From DASXVU01 sp963732855 (GTDB taxonomy: Archaea > Thermoplasmatota > Thermoplasmata > Methanomassiliicoccales > UBA472), in contig CAVTBB010000002.1 of the NCBI GenBank assembly GCA_963732855.1, forward strand, positions 372,001 to 436,000: a stretch of DNA of 64,000 nt, written 5' to 3'. Of the stretch, positions 43,939-53,234 are shown in pieces. Within the stretch, counting starts at the first letter, position 1. The number at the start of each line of letters is the position of its first letter. The translations under genes were made by a program, and so were the position numbers. A model generated the notes under the pieces. That model ran no database searches. It had not been told where the DNA came from and was given only the letters and a program-made list of their open reading frames with translations.

Positions 43939-44868
43939 TCACCCCACCAGATATTTGAATACCGCTTCCAGGTCGTCGTCCAGGCTCTGCATCGTGTCCA
44001 GCTCGCAACCTGCTTCTCGAACCAGGTCCGGCACGGCATCGAAGAACGCTTCTGGGTCCATCACCCTGACGATCAGCCCCTTGCGTTCGAATTTCATCTC
44101 CACCGATACCGTATAGGGCTTCGCGATCAGAGCCTTGGCCAGTTCCACCATACCCTTTCCTTCGAGCACGATGTTGTGGGGATGGTTGCTCATCAACGCC
44201 CTGATCTCATGGATGCCCCCAGAGGCCACCGCCCTTCCCTTGTAGATCAACACCACGTTCGACGTCATGCGCTCGATCTCATGAAGCACATGGGACGAGA
44301 CGATGATGTCATGACCGTGCACCTTGTTCAGGTCGGCCACCAGGTCCATCAGGTCGCGGCGTGCGACCGGGTCGGTCCCGGTCAATGGCTCGTCCAGCAA
44401 AAGCAATCTCGGGTCGTGGAGCATCGAGCCGGCCATCTTGATGCGCTGCACCATTCCCTTGCTGTATCCGCCCATCTTGCGGTCCGCCGCCCCCCTCATC
44501 CCGAATATCCCCAACACCTCCCCTATCCGGTCGGCCAGGGAGATCCCGTTCATACCATGCATCCCGCCAGCGAAGCGCAGGTATTCCCTTCCGCTCAGAT
44601 CGAACGGAAGGAAGTCGTAGTCCGGGCAGAACCCGATGTCATGAAGCAAGGCTGGGTTCCTCCAGGGCTTTTGACCGAGCACGGTCAGGTCGCCGACCTC
44701 GGACCGGATGGTTCCGGTGACGATCTTGAAGAACGTGCTCTTTCCCGAACCGTTCGGACCGACGATTCCAGTTATGCCCTTGTATATGTCCACGCTGAAA
44801 TTGTTTAGCGCGATGACCTGGTCATACCACTTGGAGACGCCTTGGGCTTTTACCACGAAGTCGTTCAT
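43939..44868 (-). CDS. ABC transporter ATP-binding protein (CcmA-type), second set
   Basis: This 309-residue ATPase has Walker A GIVGPNGSGKSTFFK, the CcmA-type signature MGGYSKGMVQRIKMAGSML, Walker B LLLLDEPLTGTDP and the switch His in VSSHVLHEIERM. A C-terminal region of about 90 residues is typical of exporters such as CcmA or NatA. Its start overlaps the preceding permease stop by four bases (ATGA). It pairs with the permease downstream. Confidence 0.93.
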   Translation of the reverse strand: MNDFVVKAQGVSKWYDQVIALNNFSVDIYKGITGIVGPNGSGKSTFFKIVTGTIRSEVGDLTVLGQKPWRNPALLHDIGFCPDYDFLPFDLSGREYLRFAGGMHGMNGISLADRIGEVLGIFGMRGAADRKMGGYSKGMVQRIKMAGSMLHDPRLLLLDEPLTGTDPVARRDLMDLVADLNKVHGHDIIVSSHVLHEIERMTSNVVLIYKGRAVASGGIHEIRALMSNHPHNIVLEGKGMVELAKALIAKPYTVSVEMKFERKGLIVRVMDPEAFFDAVPDLVREAGCELDTMQSLDDDLEAVFKYLVG

Positions 44869-45689
44869 TTTCCCACCCCCTTGCGCCGGACCCGGTCATA
44901 GACCAGCAATGTCGGAGCAATCACGATCACGATTAGAACGAAGGACAGGCCAACCGCATTAACGCCAGCCGGCAATGTCTGGTTAAAGATGACATCGTAG
45001 CAATAGAACAGAACGTTCTCTGGACCGAGGAGCGCCCAGTTAGGATCGAACTGCTGGAATATCCCGGCCACTATCTGCAGGACGAACACCGCCATGAAGG
45101 TCCCGACAGCGGCATAGGTCTTCCTGGTAGTCAAGGAGGACAGCATCAGCCCCAATGGAACCAGGAACGCTGTGGCCAGAACCGAGGCGAACAACGTCCG
45201 GCCCAACACTTCAAGGCTTGCCAGGTAGTCCCCTCCGGTCTGGGTGGCGGTGATCGCGATGCCCATCATCAGCGGGGGAAGCAGGGTGAAGATCGAAATG
45301 ACCGCCAGAGCGCCCAGCGCCTTTCCGATTAGATAGTTCTCGGGCCGCAGCGCCCTGGACATGTAGAGGGTAAGGGATCGGCTCCTAATGTCCTCAGAGA
45401 TCAGATCGGAGCACACCATGGAGACTAGGATGACCGTGAACAGGTAGAAGAGGTCGCTCCTGAACTCGCCCACCATCGTTCCCTCGGTCAGTGAGAGGTG
45501 GGGCGAAATGGACAGTATTATGATGTTGAACATGTGGACCAGCATCATCCCCAAGACCAGAACAGCCACCACCCACAATGACTTGGACTTGTGGCGCATG
45601 ACCTGATCGGCGATGACCAGGAACCGACGCGCATGCTCGCTGCGCTTTCCTTTCCAGGGGCGATATCCGATCGGGTCGAGCCCCATCAT
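44865..45689 (-). CDS. ABC-2 type permease, first set
   Basis: This 274-residue membrane protein with about six helices has MVCSDLISEDIRSRSLTLYMSRALRPENYLIGK, the conserved ABC-2 cytosolic loop. It overlaps the ATPases on both sides by four bases (ATGA), which locks the stoichiometry of the set. It is likely an exporter of a small molecule, lipid or peptide. No substrate hint is seen. Confidence 0.9.
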   Translation of the reverse strand: MMGLDPIGYRPWKGKRSEHARRFLVIADQVMRHKSKSLWVVAVLVLGMMLVHMFNIIILSISPHLSLTEGTMVGEFRSDLFYLFTVILVSMVCSDLISEDIRSRSLTLYMSRALRPENYLIGKALGALAVISIFTLLPPLMMGIAITATQTGGDYLASLEVLGRTLFASVLATAFLVPLGLMLSSLTTRKTYAAVGTFMAVFVLQIVAGIFQQFDPNWALLGPENVLFYCYDVIFNQTLPAGVNAVGLSFVLIVIVIAPTLLVYDRVRRKGVGK

Positions 45690-46675
45690 TTCACCTCGGT
45701 GACGGCCTTGATGAACACATCCTCGAGGGTGATGCGGTCGGGCAGGTAACTACGTACCTGAACGCCCATCCCGTGGGCCAGTTCCAGCACCGGCGCGCTT
45801 CCTCCCGGATTGACGAACACGATGGTGGCCATTCCGAACAGGTCGGTGACAGATACGATCTGATGATCGCGCCCCAGGGTTTCTGTGAAAGATCTGATCT
45901 TGTTTGGCGTCCCTTTGACCTTGATAGCCTTCCTCTCCGCACCTTGGGAGAGCAAGGATTCCAACGTCCCCCTCATGACGATGCGGCCGTTGTTGATGAT
46001 GATCGCTTCCCTGCACACTTTCTCCACATCGTGCAGGATGTGTGATGAGACCAGAACGGACTTGTCCGAGGCGGCGATCCGGCCGATAAGGTCCAGCATC
46101 TCCTCCCGGCCGTTCGGGTCCATGCCGTTCGTGGGCTCGTCCAAGAACAATATTTCTGGATCGTGGACGATGGCCTGGGCTAGCTTGACCCTCTGTTTCA
46201 TTCCGGTGGAATAGGAACCGACAGGACGGTATCGCTCTTCCCCTATGCCAACAAAATCAAGGACCTCGTGGCTTCGCGGGATCGACTCGCCTTTGGCCAT
46301 CCCGGACAGCCGCCCCATGTACGAGACCATCTCAACCCCTGACATCGTGTCGATCAGGCAGTCATGCTCTGGCATGTATCCGACCTGGTCCCTGATCGCC
46401 AGGGTGTTCGACCGGGTATCGAGACCGGAAACGCTGATCGAGCCGGATTGGGGCTGGACCAGGCCCAAGACGGCCTTGATGAAGGTGCTCTTGCCCGCAC
46501 CATTCGGACCGAGCAGCCCGACGATGCCCCTAGGTATCTCAACGGAGAAATGATCCAGGGCAACGATCTGACCGAATCGTACGACCACGTCCTCGGAAAT
46601 GATCTTGTCCGTGCGTTCGGATGCCGGCTCCGAAATGGGGATTTGTGACACGTGATCCTTTCCTGCCTCCCCCAT
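45686..46675 (-). CDS. ABC transporter ATP-binding protein (CcmA-type), first set
   Basis: This 329-residue ATPase has Walker A GLLGPNGAGKSTFIK, signature GSYSTGMKQRVKLAQAI, Walker B ILFLDEPTNGMDP and H-loop VSSHILHDVEKV. It is the first gene of a four-gene operon (ATPase-permease-ATPase-permease) with overlapping ends. ATG 46675 is about 26-34 bases after the reverse-strand box CATAAATAG (46701-46709), hence leaderless. The N-terminal 28 residues before ISEDVVVRFG are unusual for the family. Two ATPase-permease pairs in one message may form one heteromeric exporter or two cooperating ones. Confidence 0.93.
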   Translation of the reverse strand: MGEAGKDHVSQIPISEPASERTDKIISEDVVVRFGQIVALDHFSVEIPRGIVGLLGPNGAGKSTFIKAVLGLVQPQSGSISVSGLDTRSNTLAIRDQVGYMPEHDCLIDTMSGVEMVSYMGRLSGMAKGESIPRSHEVLDFVGIGEERYRPVGSYSTGMKQRVKLAQAIVHDPEILFLDEPTNGMDPNGREEMLDLIGRIAASDKSVLVSSHILHDVEKVCREAIIINNGRIVMRGTLESLLSQGAERKAIKVKGTPNKIRSFTETLGRDHQIVSVTDLFGMATIVFVNPGGSAPVLELAHGMGVQVRSYLPDRITLEDVFIKAVTEVK

Positions 46676-46923
46676 GAATCTCAATGACGGGATTGATAAC
46701 TATTTATGGTCACCGGGAGTAGCAAGAGTTCGGAGTTATGGGTCAAACGCTCGTCAGCAGTGTCTATCATCAATGAATAACGCCGTTTCCAAAACCTCAG
46801 TTACCGATAAATGCAAAAATAAGTGAGACTCGACAGATCGATCGTAACAATTCTAGGATATTTTCGGATAATTCCAATATAATGAAAATCGAAATAGAAT
46901 CAGAATACCAGGGAGAGAGGGAT

Positions 46924-48111
46924 ATGGACGAACAGATAGAACCAGTTAGGATCCAGGAACAAGATAATCGGTTCCAAATAATGGCTGATGTTGCCCCGGT
47001 GATGATATGGATGGCAGGTCAGGACACCCTCTGCAACTTTTTCAACAAACCATGGATGGACTTTACCGGACGGACCATGGAACAGGAGGTGGGCAATGGA
47101 TGGGCTGAAGGCGTCCATAAGGATGACTTCCATCGCTGCCTAGACATCTACTTATCTTCGTTCAAATCCCGTGTTGATTTCCGCATGGAGTATCGTCTCA
47201 GACGTCATGATGGAGACTATCGTTGGATATTAGACACCGGGAGACCGATGTTCGACAAATCCGGGGAATTCTCAGGTTATATCGGTTCCTGTATCGACAT
47301 CACAGACCTCAAAGAAGCGGAGGAAAGGAACCAGAAGTTACAAGAGCAGTTCTATCAGTCCCAAAAGATGGAGGCGATTGGCAGTTTGGCCGCAAGCATC
47401 GCACATGATCTACGGAACCTGATCATAGTGGTCCAGGGTAATGCGGATATGATTAGAACGATATCTGAGCCGGATACAACTGTGCATCGCTACGCCGAGC
47501 ACATTTTCCAGGCAGCTTCAAGGGAGGCGGACATGGTTCAGAAGCTTATGCATTTCAGCCGAAAACAACCTCTCAAGCATGTTTGGCTTGACTACGGTAA
47601 GCTTTCTGAGAAAATGATGGAGCTTATTGGCAGGCTCATTCCGGAAGGAATAGACGTGACAATGAATGTGCAAAGTGATCTTTGGGTTGTCAACGGAGAC
47701 CCCACCTTGCTGGAACAGGTCTTAGTCAATCTGGTGACGAACGCGCGCGATGCCATGCCAAATGGTGGAAAGTTGAACATCACCTTCCGCAACATGAACG
47801 TCTCCCAGGAGTATTTGGAATCTAACCACGGCGCTATTCTTGGGAACTGGGTCTGTATGCGGGTTTCGGATACGGGAATTGGGATGGCCCCGGAAACATT
47901 GGGGCGGGCTTTCGAGCCATTCTTCACCACAAAGCCAGTGGAAAAAGGGACAGGGCTCGGCCTCTCCACGGTACAAGGAATCGTGGAGGAACACGGCGGT
48001 TGGGTTGAGGCGCAGAGCATCGAGGGGAGTGGGTCTGTGTTCAGTGTCTTCATTCCCGCCCATCCATTAAAACATCTGGACCAAATGGGTAGTTTCGATA
48101 CGTTCTCGTAA
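46924..48111 (+). CDS. PAS-domain sensor histidine kinase
   Basis: This 395-residue protein has a PAS domain (VAPVMIWMAGQDTLCNFFNKPWMDFTGR to IDITDLKEAEERN), a coiled linker, the phosphoaccepting His in AASIAHDLRNLIIVVQGN, N-box LVNLVTNARDAMPNGG, G1 VSDTGIGM and G2 GTGLGLSTVQGI. It lacks transmembrane helices, so it senses inside the cell, perhaps redox or a small ligand. ATG 46924 follows GAGAGGGAT; an in-frame ATG at 46882 is possible. No response regulator is adjacent; the free receiver at 27655 is a distant candidate. Confidence 0.9.
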   Translation: MDEQIEPVRIQEQDNRFQIMADVAPVMIWMAGQDTLCNFFNKPWMDFTGRTMEQEVGNGWAEGVHKDDFHRCLDIYLSSFKSRVDFRMEYRLRRHDGDYRWILDTGRPMFDKSGEFSGYIGSCIDITDLKEAEERNQKLQEQFYQSQKMEAIGSLAASIAHDLRNLIIVVQGNADMIRTISEPDTTVHRYAEHIFQAASREADMVQKLMHFSRKQPLKHVWLDYGKLSEKMMELIGRLIPEGIDVTMNVQSDLWVVNGDPTLLEQVLVNLVTNARDAMPNGGKLNITFRNMNVSQEYLESNHGAILGNWVCMRVSDTGIGMAPETLGRAFEPFFTTKPVEKGTGLGLSTVQGIVEEHGGWVEAQSIEGSGSVFSVFIPAHPLKHLDQMGSFDTFS

Positions 48112-48135
48112 GATTGTTGAAGGTCCGTATCTTGC

Positions 48136-48762
48136 CTAGAGGCTCTGGATCGTGCTCCAAAATAAGCTAGCTGCCAAGTAGAACATGAACACGGCGCAAA
48201 TGGTGTTGATGACCTGGAACAGGCTTTCCTTGACGAACCTCCGACCATATGCCACCAATGCCGCGGTCACCGTCCCCCCGAGGCAGGAACCGATCATGTA
48301 TGCGGCGAAGAAGATGACATAGTGTATGGTCTGCGGCTCCGAGACCAAGACGAGAATGGTTGAGGCACCGATGCCCAACCAGAAGGCGATCTGGAAAGGA
48401 CTGGCGAATGAAATGATGGCCCCGGTGATGAACGAGCTCCGAGTGCTTCCGCCCTTCTCATCGTCCAGGCGGCATTTCCTATGCTCTGTCAGCATCTTGT
48501 AGGCTAGATAAAACAGGAATGCACTCCCCACCACGCCCAGTCCCAGTTTGGCCAATGGGTCCTGCACCAGGAAGGCTAGGCCGACCAGGGCGATTATCGC
48601 CCAGACGGCATCTCCGGCGGAAGCACCCAGCTCAAGGAACAGGACCGGACGGAATCCCTTTCTGAAACCCAATGGAAGGGCCTCGCAGAAGACAGCACCC
48701 GGAACGAAGGCCATTATAAGGCCCAGTCCGAACGCGGTGATGAATAGCAAGGACACGTCCAT
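48136..48762 (-). CDS. LysE/RhtB-family exporter
   Basis: This 208-residue protein with about six helices begins LFITAFGLGLIMAFVPGAVFCEALPLGFRKGF, as in LysE-type amino-acid or metabolite exporters. A soluble middle loop (EHRKCRLDDEKGGSTRSS) follows the third helix. It should export amino acids or related solutes. It is convergent with the histidine kinase gene. Confidence 0.85.
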   Translation of the reverse strand: MDVSLLFITAFGLGLIMAFVPGAVFCEALPLGFRKGFRPVLFLELGASAGDAVWAIIALVGLAFLVQDPLAKLGLGVVGSAFLFYLAYKMLTEHRKCRLDDEKGGSTRSSFITGAIISFASPFQIAFWLGIGASTILVLVSEPQTIHYVIFFAAYMIGSCLGGTVTAALVAYGRRFVKESLFQVINTICAVFMFYLAASLFWSTIQSL

Positions 48763-49483
48763 TGGGGTGGGGTAAGCCCCGAGATATTAATAACCCAACG
48801 ATTGAGGCCCTCCGCCCCCGTTCAATTCCGCCTTTGAGCATCCGTATTACGCATCCACTGATGGATAAGCCTTTGATGTGGGGCAATGGTTATCTGCTAT
48901 GGAGGTCAGACGGTTCATCGTGGAGGAACAGGTCCAATGCGTTGACGCATGACACCACCGGAGTCCCTCTGCAGGCCCAGATCACCTTGCTGGCCTTGAC
49001 GATTTTCGCCTGGTGTAAAGCCAGTACTCCAAACCCGGAAGGATCATGGGAGAGGCCACCGCCCTCAACCTGACTTCGCTCACCTTGGTCATGCTTCCGG
49101 CATTCATGGAAAACCGGGAAGATATTAGATCGATTCTCGGTCGAGATCGTTCTCCGCGCAAGTGAACCTCGCGCACTTCATCGATGGAGCCGCATCCATC
49201 GGCCTTTCGATATTAGTGATCGGGAAGTGGGCATGGAACCGATTCCGTCTTAGGTGGGTGATACCTGAGGAATCGGATGAGGGCCACCATAAGCTTATGG
49301 ATGGTGGCACTGACCTGGGGGTTCCTTGTCTATTGGATCAGGTTCTGGGATGGATGTAGGTCCGGGCGCATGACTTTTCCTTTTCATCGCATGCCAGAAA
49401 AGCGTCTGAGAGAATTATCGGTTCTGCGAAGTTATACCAATCATTTAATCTGAACAATGGATTGATCTGGCTCCGGTGAATAA
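48763..49483. other. Stretch with short broken hydrophobic frames
   Basis: No full gene is visible in about 720 bases. Short plus-strand frames look like pieces of a membrane protein: MEVRRFIVEEQVQCVDA at 48899-48952, VPLQAQITLLALTIFAW to 49010, MGEATALNLTSLTLVMLPAFM near 49045, NLAHFIDGAASIGLSILVIG from 49162, and TISLWMVALTWGFLVYWIRF near 49280. They are in different frames, which suggests a gene decayed by several frameshifts. The homology is not recognised, and chance cannot be ruled out. Confidence 0.3.
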
Positions 49484-50173
49484 ATGAAGTGCCCAAAATG
49501 CGGATCGGAGATGCCTGACGGAAGTTCGTTCTGCGGCGTTTGCGGAATCAAGTTTGATATGCCCGTCCAGAACACCCAGGTGCCCAATGTTGACCCAGGC
49601 CTATGGTACCAGAACTTCTACCGCATTCGAAAGAAGGTCCTAACCATCGGGAACAGGTACTACATCGAGGACCAGCAAGGAAGGATGCTAGGGTTCTCTA
49701 AGCAGAAGCTGATGCGGATCAAGGACGACATACGGGTCTATTCGGACGAGAACATGGGTTTTGAGCACTTCCGCATCCAGCAGGAGAACATCGTGGACGA
49801 TTGGGGGACATGGGCGGTCATAGACTCCCGGACCAACACCTGTGTCGGAAAGATGAGGCGGAGCTATCTATCGAACTTTGCCGAGGACGAATACGCGCTC
49901 CTCGATCCGTTCAACCAACAGATAGGCAGGGTCGTGGAACCGACCGGGCGTGGCCTGATGCGCAAATACCTCCCAGGAGGCGGCCTGGTCACACAACAGG
50001 TCAAGGTAGAGTACTACGGTCGGTTGGTCGCCTATATTCAACAGCAATTCAAGATCATCGGTGACACCTGGGAGGTCGATTGTCAATACCTGCCTCCGCA
50101 GTTCGACCGGCGGACCCTATTGACGGCCATGCTGCTAATGGGAATGGTCGAGCGCGAGGAAGGCCGGCGGTGA
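49484..50173 (+). CDS. Zinc-ribbon plus LURP-one/DUF567-like protein
   Basis: This 229-residue protein begins with a zinc ribbon (CPKCGSEMPDGSSFCGVCG) followed by a LURP-one/Tubby-C-like beta-barrel (YYIEDQQGRMLGFSKQKLMRIKDDIRVYSDE and MRRSYLSNFAEDEYALLDPFNQQIGRV). The last helix (LTAMLLMGMVERE) resembles the hydrophobic C-terminal helix inside such barrels. Related proteins act in phospholipid scrambling or signalling, but the archaeal role is unknown. It stands alone. Confidence 0.85.
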   Translation: MKCPKCGSEMPDGSSFCGVCGIKFDMPVQNTQVPNVDPGLWYQNFYRIRKKVLTIGNRYYIEDQQGRMLGFSKQKLMRIKDDIRVYSDENMGFEHFRIQQENIVDDWGTWAVIDSRTNTCVGKMRRSYLSNFAEDEYALLDPFNQQIGRVVEPTGRGLMRKYLPGGGLVTQQVKVEYYGRLVAYIQQQFKIIGDTWEVDCQYLPPQFDRRTLLTAMLLMGMVEREEGRR

Positions 50174-50203
50174 ACGGCCCTTACTCTGATCAAAGGGAAT
50201 GGA

Positions 50204-50794
50204 TCACTTGATCCAGCTGATGATCTGCGGTTCACGGCGCTTCCCTTCGCCGAACTCCCCTTTGGGATAGCCCAAGATAAGCTGGGCCACCAGTTTGTGG
50301 TCGGAAGGGACCTGGCATTCTTTGAGGAAATCCAGGCTGTGGGCAAGGGAGCTGGCGAACCCGATCCAACAGCTTCCAATCCCGAGCGACCGGGCGTACA
50401 GGAACATATTCTCGACTGCCAGGCTGGCATCCTCGGATGGCGTCAGGGTGGAAGGATGGGCAAAGACGAATATGACCACTGGGGCATGATAGAACAGGTG
50501 GAACTCCGGATTTGAAAGGGTCCTCATCAGCCCCTGCAGGTTCTCCGGGACCGGCTCGTTCTTCGGTCGGTTCATGGACATTCCCGCGATGAACAATTCC
50601 TTGGCGATCCCAGAGTAATGGTCGATCCGTTCCTTGTTCTCCATCACCACGAACCTGAGACCCTGGGTGTTCATTCCGTTGGGGGCATAGACGCCCGCCC
50701 TGAGGATATCCTTGATGATCTCTTCGGGGACTCGCTTGTCAGAGTAGCTTCTCACAGACCTTCTGTCATGGATGTTCTTCAATACCTCGTTCAT
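50204..50794 (-). CDS. Nitroreductase-family FMN protein
   Basis: This 196-residue protein has DRRSVRSYSDKRVPEEIIKDILRAGVYAPNGMNTQ (FMN-binding) and the late LGIGSCWIGFAS plus LILGYPKGE motifs of the nitroreductase family. It should be a homodimeric NAD(P)H-dependent FMN oxidoreductase. The substrate is unknown. It is convergent with the LURP-one gene and divergent from the carbamate kinase gene. Confidence 0.9.
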   Translation of the reverse strand: MNEVLKNIHDRRSVRSYSDKRVPEEIIKDILRAGVYAPNGMNTQGLRFVVMENKERIDHYSGIAKELFIAGMSMNRPKNEPVPENLQGLMRTLSNPEFHLFYHAPVVIFVFAHPSTLTPSEDASLAVENMFLYARSLGIGSCWIGFASSLAHSLDFLKECQVPSDHKLVAQLILGYPKGEFGEGKRREPQIISWIK

Positions 50795-50966
50795 TTCCTA
50801 CCTCTGATCTTGAACTCTAAGCGAACAATGGATCGGTGCTTATTTATCGATTTTCCAATCCGCAATCAAGTGGATTAGCACCCGAAATGAAATGTAACTG
50901 AGTGGCCGGTCTACGATCACTCGATATTAGGAAAGAAGAATTACCTGCAGCTCCTAAGATAGGCCG

Positions 50967-51917
50967 ATGAAGTACGATTGCGAAAGGACCGTCCTAGTCG
51001 CCCTTGGCGGTAACGCCATTCTGAAGTACAAGGAGGAGGGGACGGCGGAGGAACAGATGAGGAATGTTCGGGTGACCTGCCGTACCCTTGCCTGGCTCAT
51101 CAAGGAGGGCTATCACATCGCCATCACGCATGGGAACGGCCCCCAGGTGGGTGACATCCTCCTGCGGAACGAGATCGCCAAGGATGAACTGCCCCCAATG
51201 CCGTTAGACTTCTGCGGTGCCGAGAGCCAAGGAATGATCGGATACATGCTTCAGCAGTGCCTGATTAACGAGATGCATCAAGTAGGGATCGAGAGACCGG
51301 TCATGACCATCCTGACCCAGACGCTCGTCGCCAAGGACGATCCGGCGTTCGATCGCCCTTCGAAGCCCATCGGCCCTTTCTATTCCTCCAAGGACGCTCA
51401 GGGGCTTCGGGAGAAAAAGGGGTGGACCGTCACGGAGTCGCCGGGCCGGGGATTCCGGCGTGTCGTACCTTCCCCCAGGCCGATATCCATTGTGGAAGGA
51501 GGATCGATCAAGGACCTGTTCGAGAAAGGTTATGTGGTGATCGGTTGTGGTGGAGGAGGCATACCGGTGATCGACGTGGACGGAGAGATAATTGGGGTGG
51601 AGGCGGTCGTGGATAAGGACCATTCCGCAGCTCTGCTCGCGAACCTGATCGGTGCTTGTTCCTTGCTCATTCTGACAGACGTCGATGCGGTGTACCTGGA
51701 TTATGGAAAGCCCGGGCAGAGGGCGATCCCGACCATGAACATTACAGAAGCCAAGAAACGGTTGTCCCAAGGTCACTTCCATGAAGGAAGCATGGGGCCA
51801 AAGGTGGAATCGGCGATCGAGTTCGTGGAGAAGGGCGGCAGGAAGGCCGTCATCACCTCGATGGAAAAGGCGCTGGACGCCATGGCTGGAAAGGCTGGAA
51901 CGACGATATCTGATTGA
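50967..51917 (+). CDS. arcC: Carbamate kinase
   Basis: This 316-residue amino-acid-kinase enzyme has VALGGNAIL, THGNGPQVGDILLRNE, FCGAESQGMIGYMLQQ, the PSPRPISIVE block and VIGCGGGGIPV. It interconverts ATP, carbamate and carbamoyl phosphate, either yielding ATP from carbamoyl phosphate or supplying it to PyrB (3737). No ornithine carbamoyltransferase or arginine deiminase gene is adjacent. It is divergent from the nitroreductase gene. Confidence 0.95.
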   Translation: MKYDCERTVLVALGGNAILKYKEEGTAEEQMRNVRVTCRTLAWLIKEGYHIAITHGNGPQVGDILLRNEIAKDELPPMPLDFCGAESQGMIGYMLQQCLINEMHQVGIERPVMTILTQTLVAKDDPAFDRPSKPIGPFYSSKDAQGLREKKGWTVTESPGRGFRRVVPSPRPISIVEGGSIKDLFEKGYVVIGCGGGGIPVIDVDGEIIGVEAVVDKDHSAALLANLIGACSLLILTDVDAVYLDYGKPGQRAIPTMNITEAKKRLSQGHFHEGSMGPKVESAIEFVEKGGRKAVITSMEKALDAMAGKAGTTISD

Positions 51918-51935
51918 GCCGAGCCTTTCGAGGGA

Positions 51936-52103
51936 TCAGTTCTTTCGGTTGACGTTGCAGTGCTCCTTGTCGTCGCAGGGGGTGTTGCATTCAGGACAGA
52001 TATGCGGACCTTCCCCCTCCTTCCTGAACCACGAATGCCCACAACGCTTGCATTCACTCTTGACCTTGGTCGCTTCGTCTAACTGTGCACTCGGAACGAA
52101 CAT
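51936..52103 (-). CDS. Small zinc-ribbon protein
   Basis: This is a 55-residue protein (MFVPSAQLDEATKVKSECKR). It has CKRCGHSWF and CPECNTPCDDKEHC, enough for one zinc site with additional Cys/His. GGGAGATATCC precedes the ATG at 52103, and a longer in-frame extension to 52244 is rejected. It is convergent with carbamate kinase. Small proteins of this type often act as RNA- or protein-binding adaptors; the role is unknown. Confidence 0.7.
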   Translation of the reverse strand: MFVPSAQLDEATKVKSECKRCGHSWFRKEGEGPHICPECNTPCDDKEHCNVNRKN

Positions 52104-52198
52104 TGGATATCTCCCTGAACATAGAGTTGGAGCTCGGGAATGATAATTCTTCTGGTTCGGTGGACCTAAGCACTCATTGCGTGGCACGACCGGCGCGA

Positions 52199-53086
52199 TC
52201 ATTTGGCCCGCATCGGTTGAGGGACCCTGAGTTTCGACAGGCACAGCCGAGCCGCCTCTTCGATGGTAGTTTGCTTAACACCCATCAACTTGGCCATTTT
52301 CGACGAGTCGATGGCGGAATCGTACATTTCCATACCGGTCAAGAGCTCCTGCATTACCTCCGTCTGGCCCGGAACTTCATCTCCCATAGGGACATGGACG
52401 ATCGGGATCCGTTTGCCTACGAGCGACTCGAAAGTGCCGACGATGTCTGACCAATTGATCGCCTTGGGACCGCCGACTGGAAGGTAGCTGTTCCTCATGG
52501 AAGCGTTCCCCACCGAGGCCGTGATGAACGAGGCGACGTCGAAGATCGAGACGAAGCTGTGACGGCGTCTCCCTTCCCCTATGATGCTGACCGGGCGATT
52601 GGCCTTGAGAGCTGGGACGATCGTCGTGCTGAACCATTTCTCCATGATCGGTTCTGGTGCCACGATGGTGTAGTTCATGCCACTCTGGATCAGGTGGTTC
52701 TCGGTCTTCTTCTTGGCCTGCAAAAAAGGCCATTGGCTCTTATCGTCGGCTCGGGCTGACGACACGAAGATGAAATGCTTGACCCCCGCTGTCCTGGCGC
52801 TGTTCACAAGATGCCTGTTCCCGATGAGGTCGACATTCTGTACGTTGTCCTCACCACCTCTTTGGCAGGAGTTGGCAGTGGCGATCAATGTCTCCACTCC
52901 TCTCAACGCATCAAGCAAAGTTATCGGTGCTTTGAGGTCTCCGAACACGGCCCTCGCCCCCGCTTGGACGAGCGGGTCATAGTCGGAACCGGGGCGGACC
53001 AATATCCGCACCGACCTTTTCTGATATAGAAGATCCTTAACCACTCTCCTACCCAGCTGTCCCGTCGCGCCAACGACCAGTATCAT
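52199..53086 (-). CDS. NmrA-like atypical SDR protein
   Basis: This 295-residue protein has the NAD(P) motif MILVVGATGQLGRRVVKDLL, ARAVFGDLKAPITLLDALRG and VKHFIFVSSA, as in NmrA/HSCARG-like atypical SDRs, and it lacks the YxxxK of classical SDRs (an MNYTIV block is in its place). Such proteins act as redox-sensing regulators or quinone reductases. It stands alone. Confidence 0.87.
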   Translation of the reverse strand: MILVVGATGQLGRRVVKDLLYQKRSVRILVRPGSDYDPLVQAGARAVFGDLKAPITLLDALRGVETLIATANSCQRGGEDNVQNVDLIGNRHLVNSARTAGVKHFIFVSSARADDKSQWPFLQAKKKTENHLIQSGMNYTIVAPEPIMEKWFSTTIVPALKANRPVSIIGEGRRRHSFVSIFDVASFITASVGNASMRNSYLPVGGPKAINWSDIVGTFESLVGKRIPIVHVPMGDEVPGQTEVMQELLTGMEMYDSAIDSSKMAKLMGVKQTTIEEAARLCLSKLRVPQPMRAK

Positions 53087-53234
53087 TGCAGAATACCTCC
53101 TTGACGATTCCCTTCGCGCTTTGCCTGCGGCGCGTTTGCTTATCCTACCTTAGACTCCAGATACATTTAGGAAATGCATCGATAAACATTTTTGCATTTA
53201 TCATGTACCGGATGCGGAAACATTACAAGAGAGA

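Noticed and set aside
44510..44560. The two ABC ATPases as defective because they lack LSGGQ
   Set aside because: The YSxGMxQR form is the normal signature of the CcmA-type subfamily.
43891..44808. Plus-strand ORF of 305 codons
   Set aside because: Antisense to an ABC ATPase with all motifs on the reverse strand.
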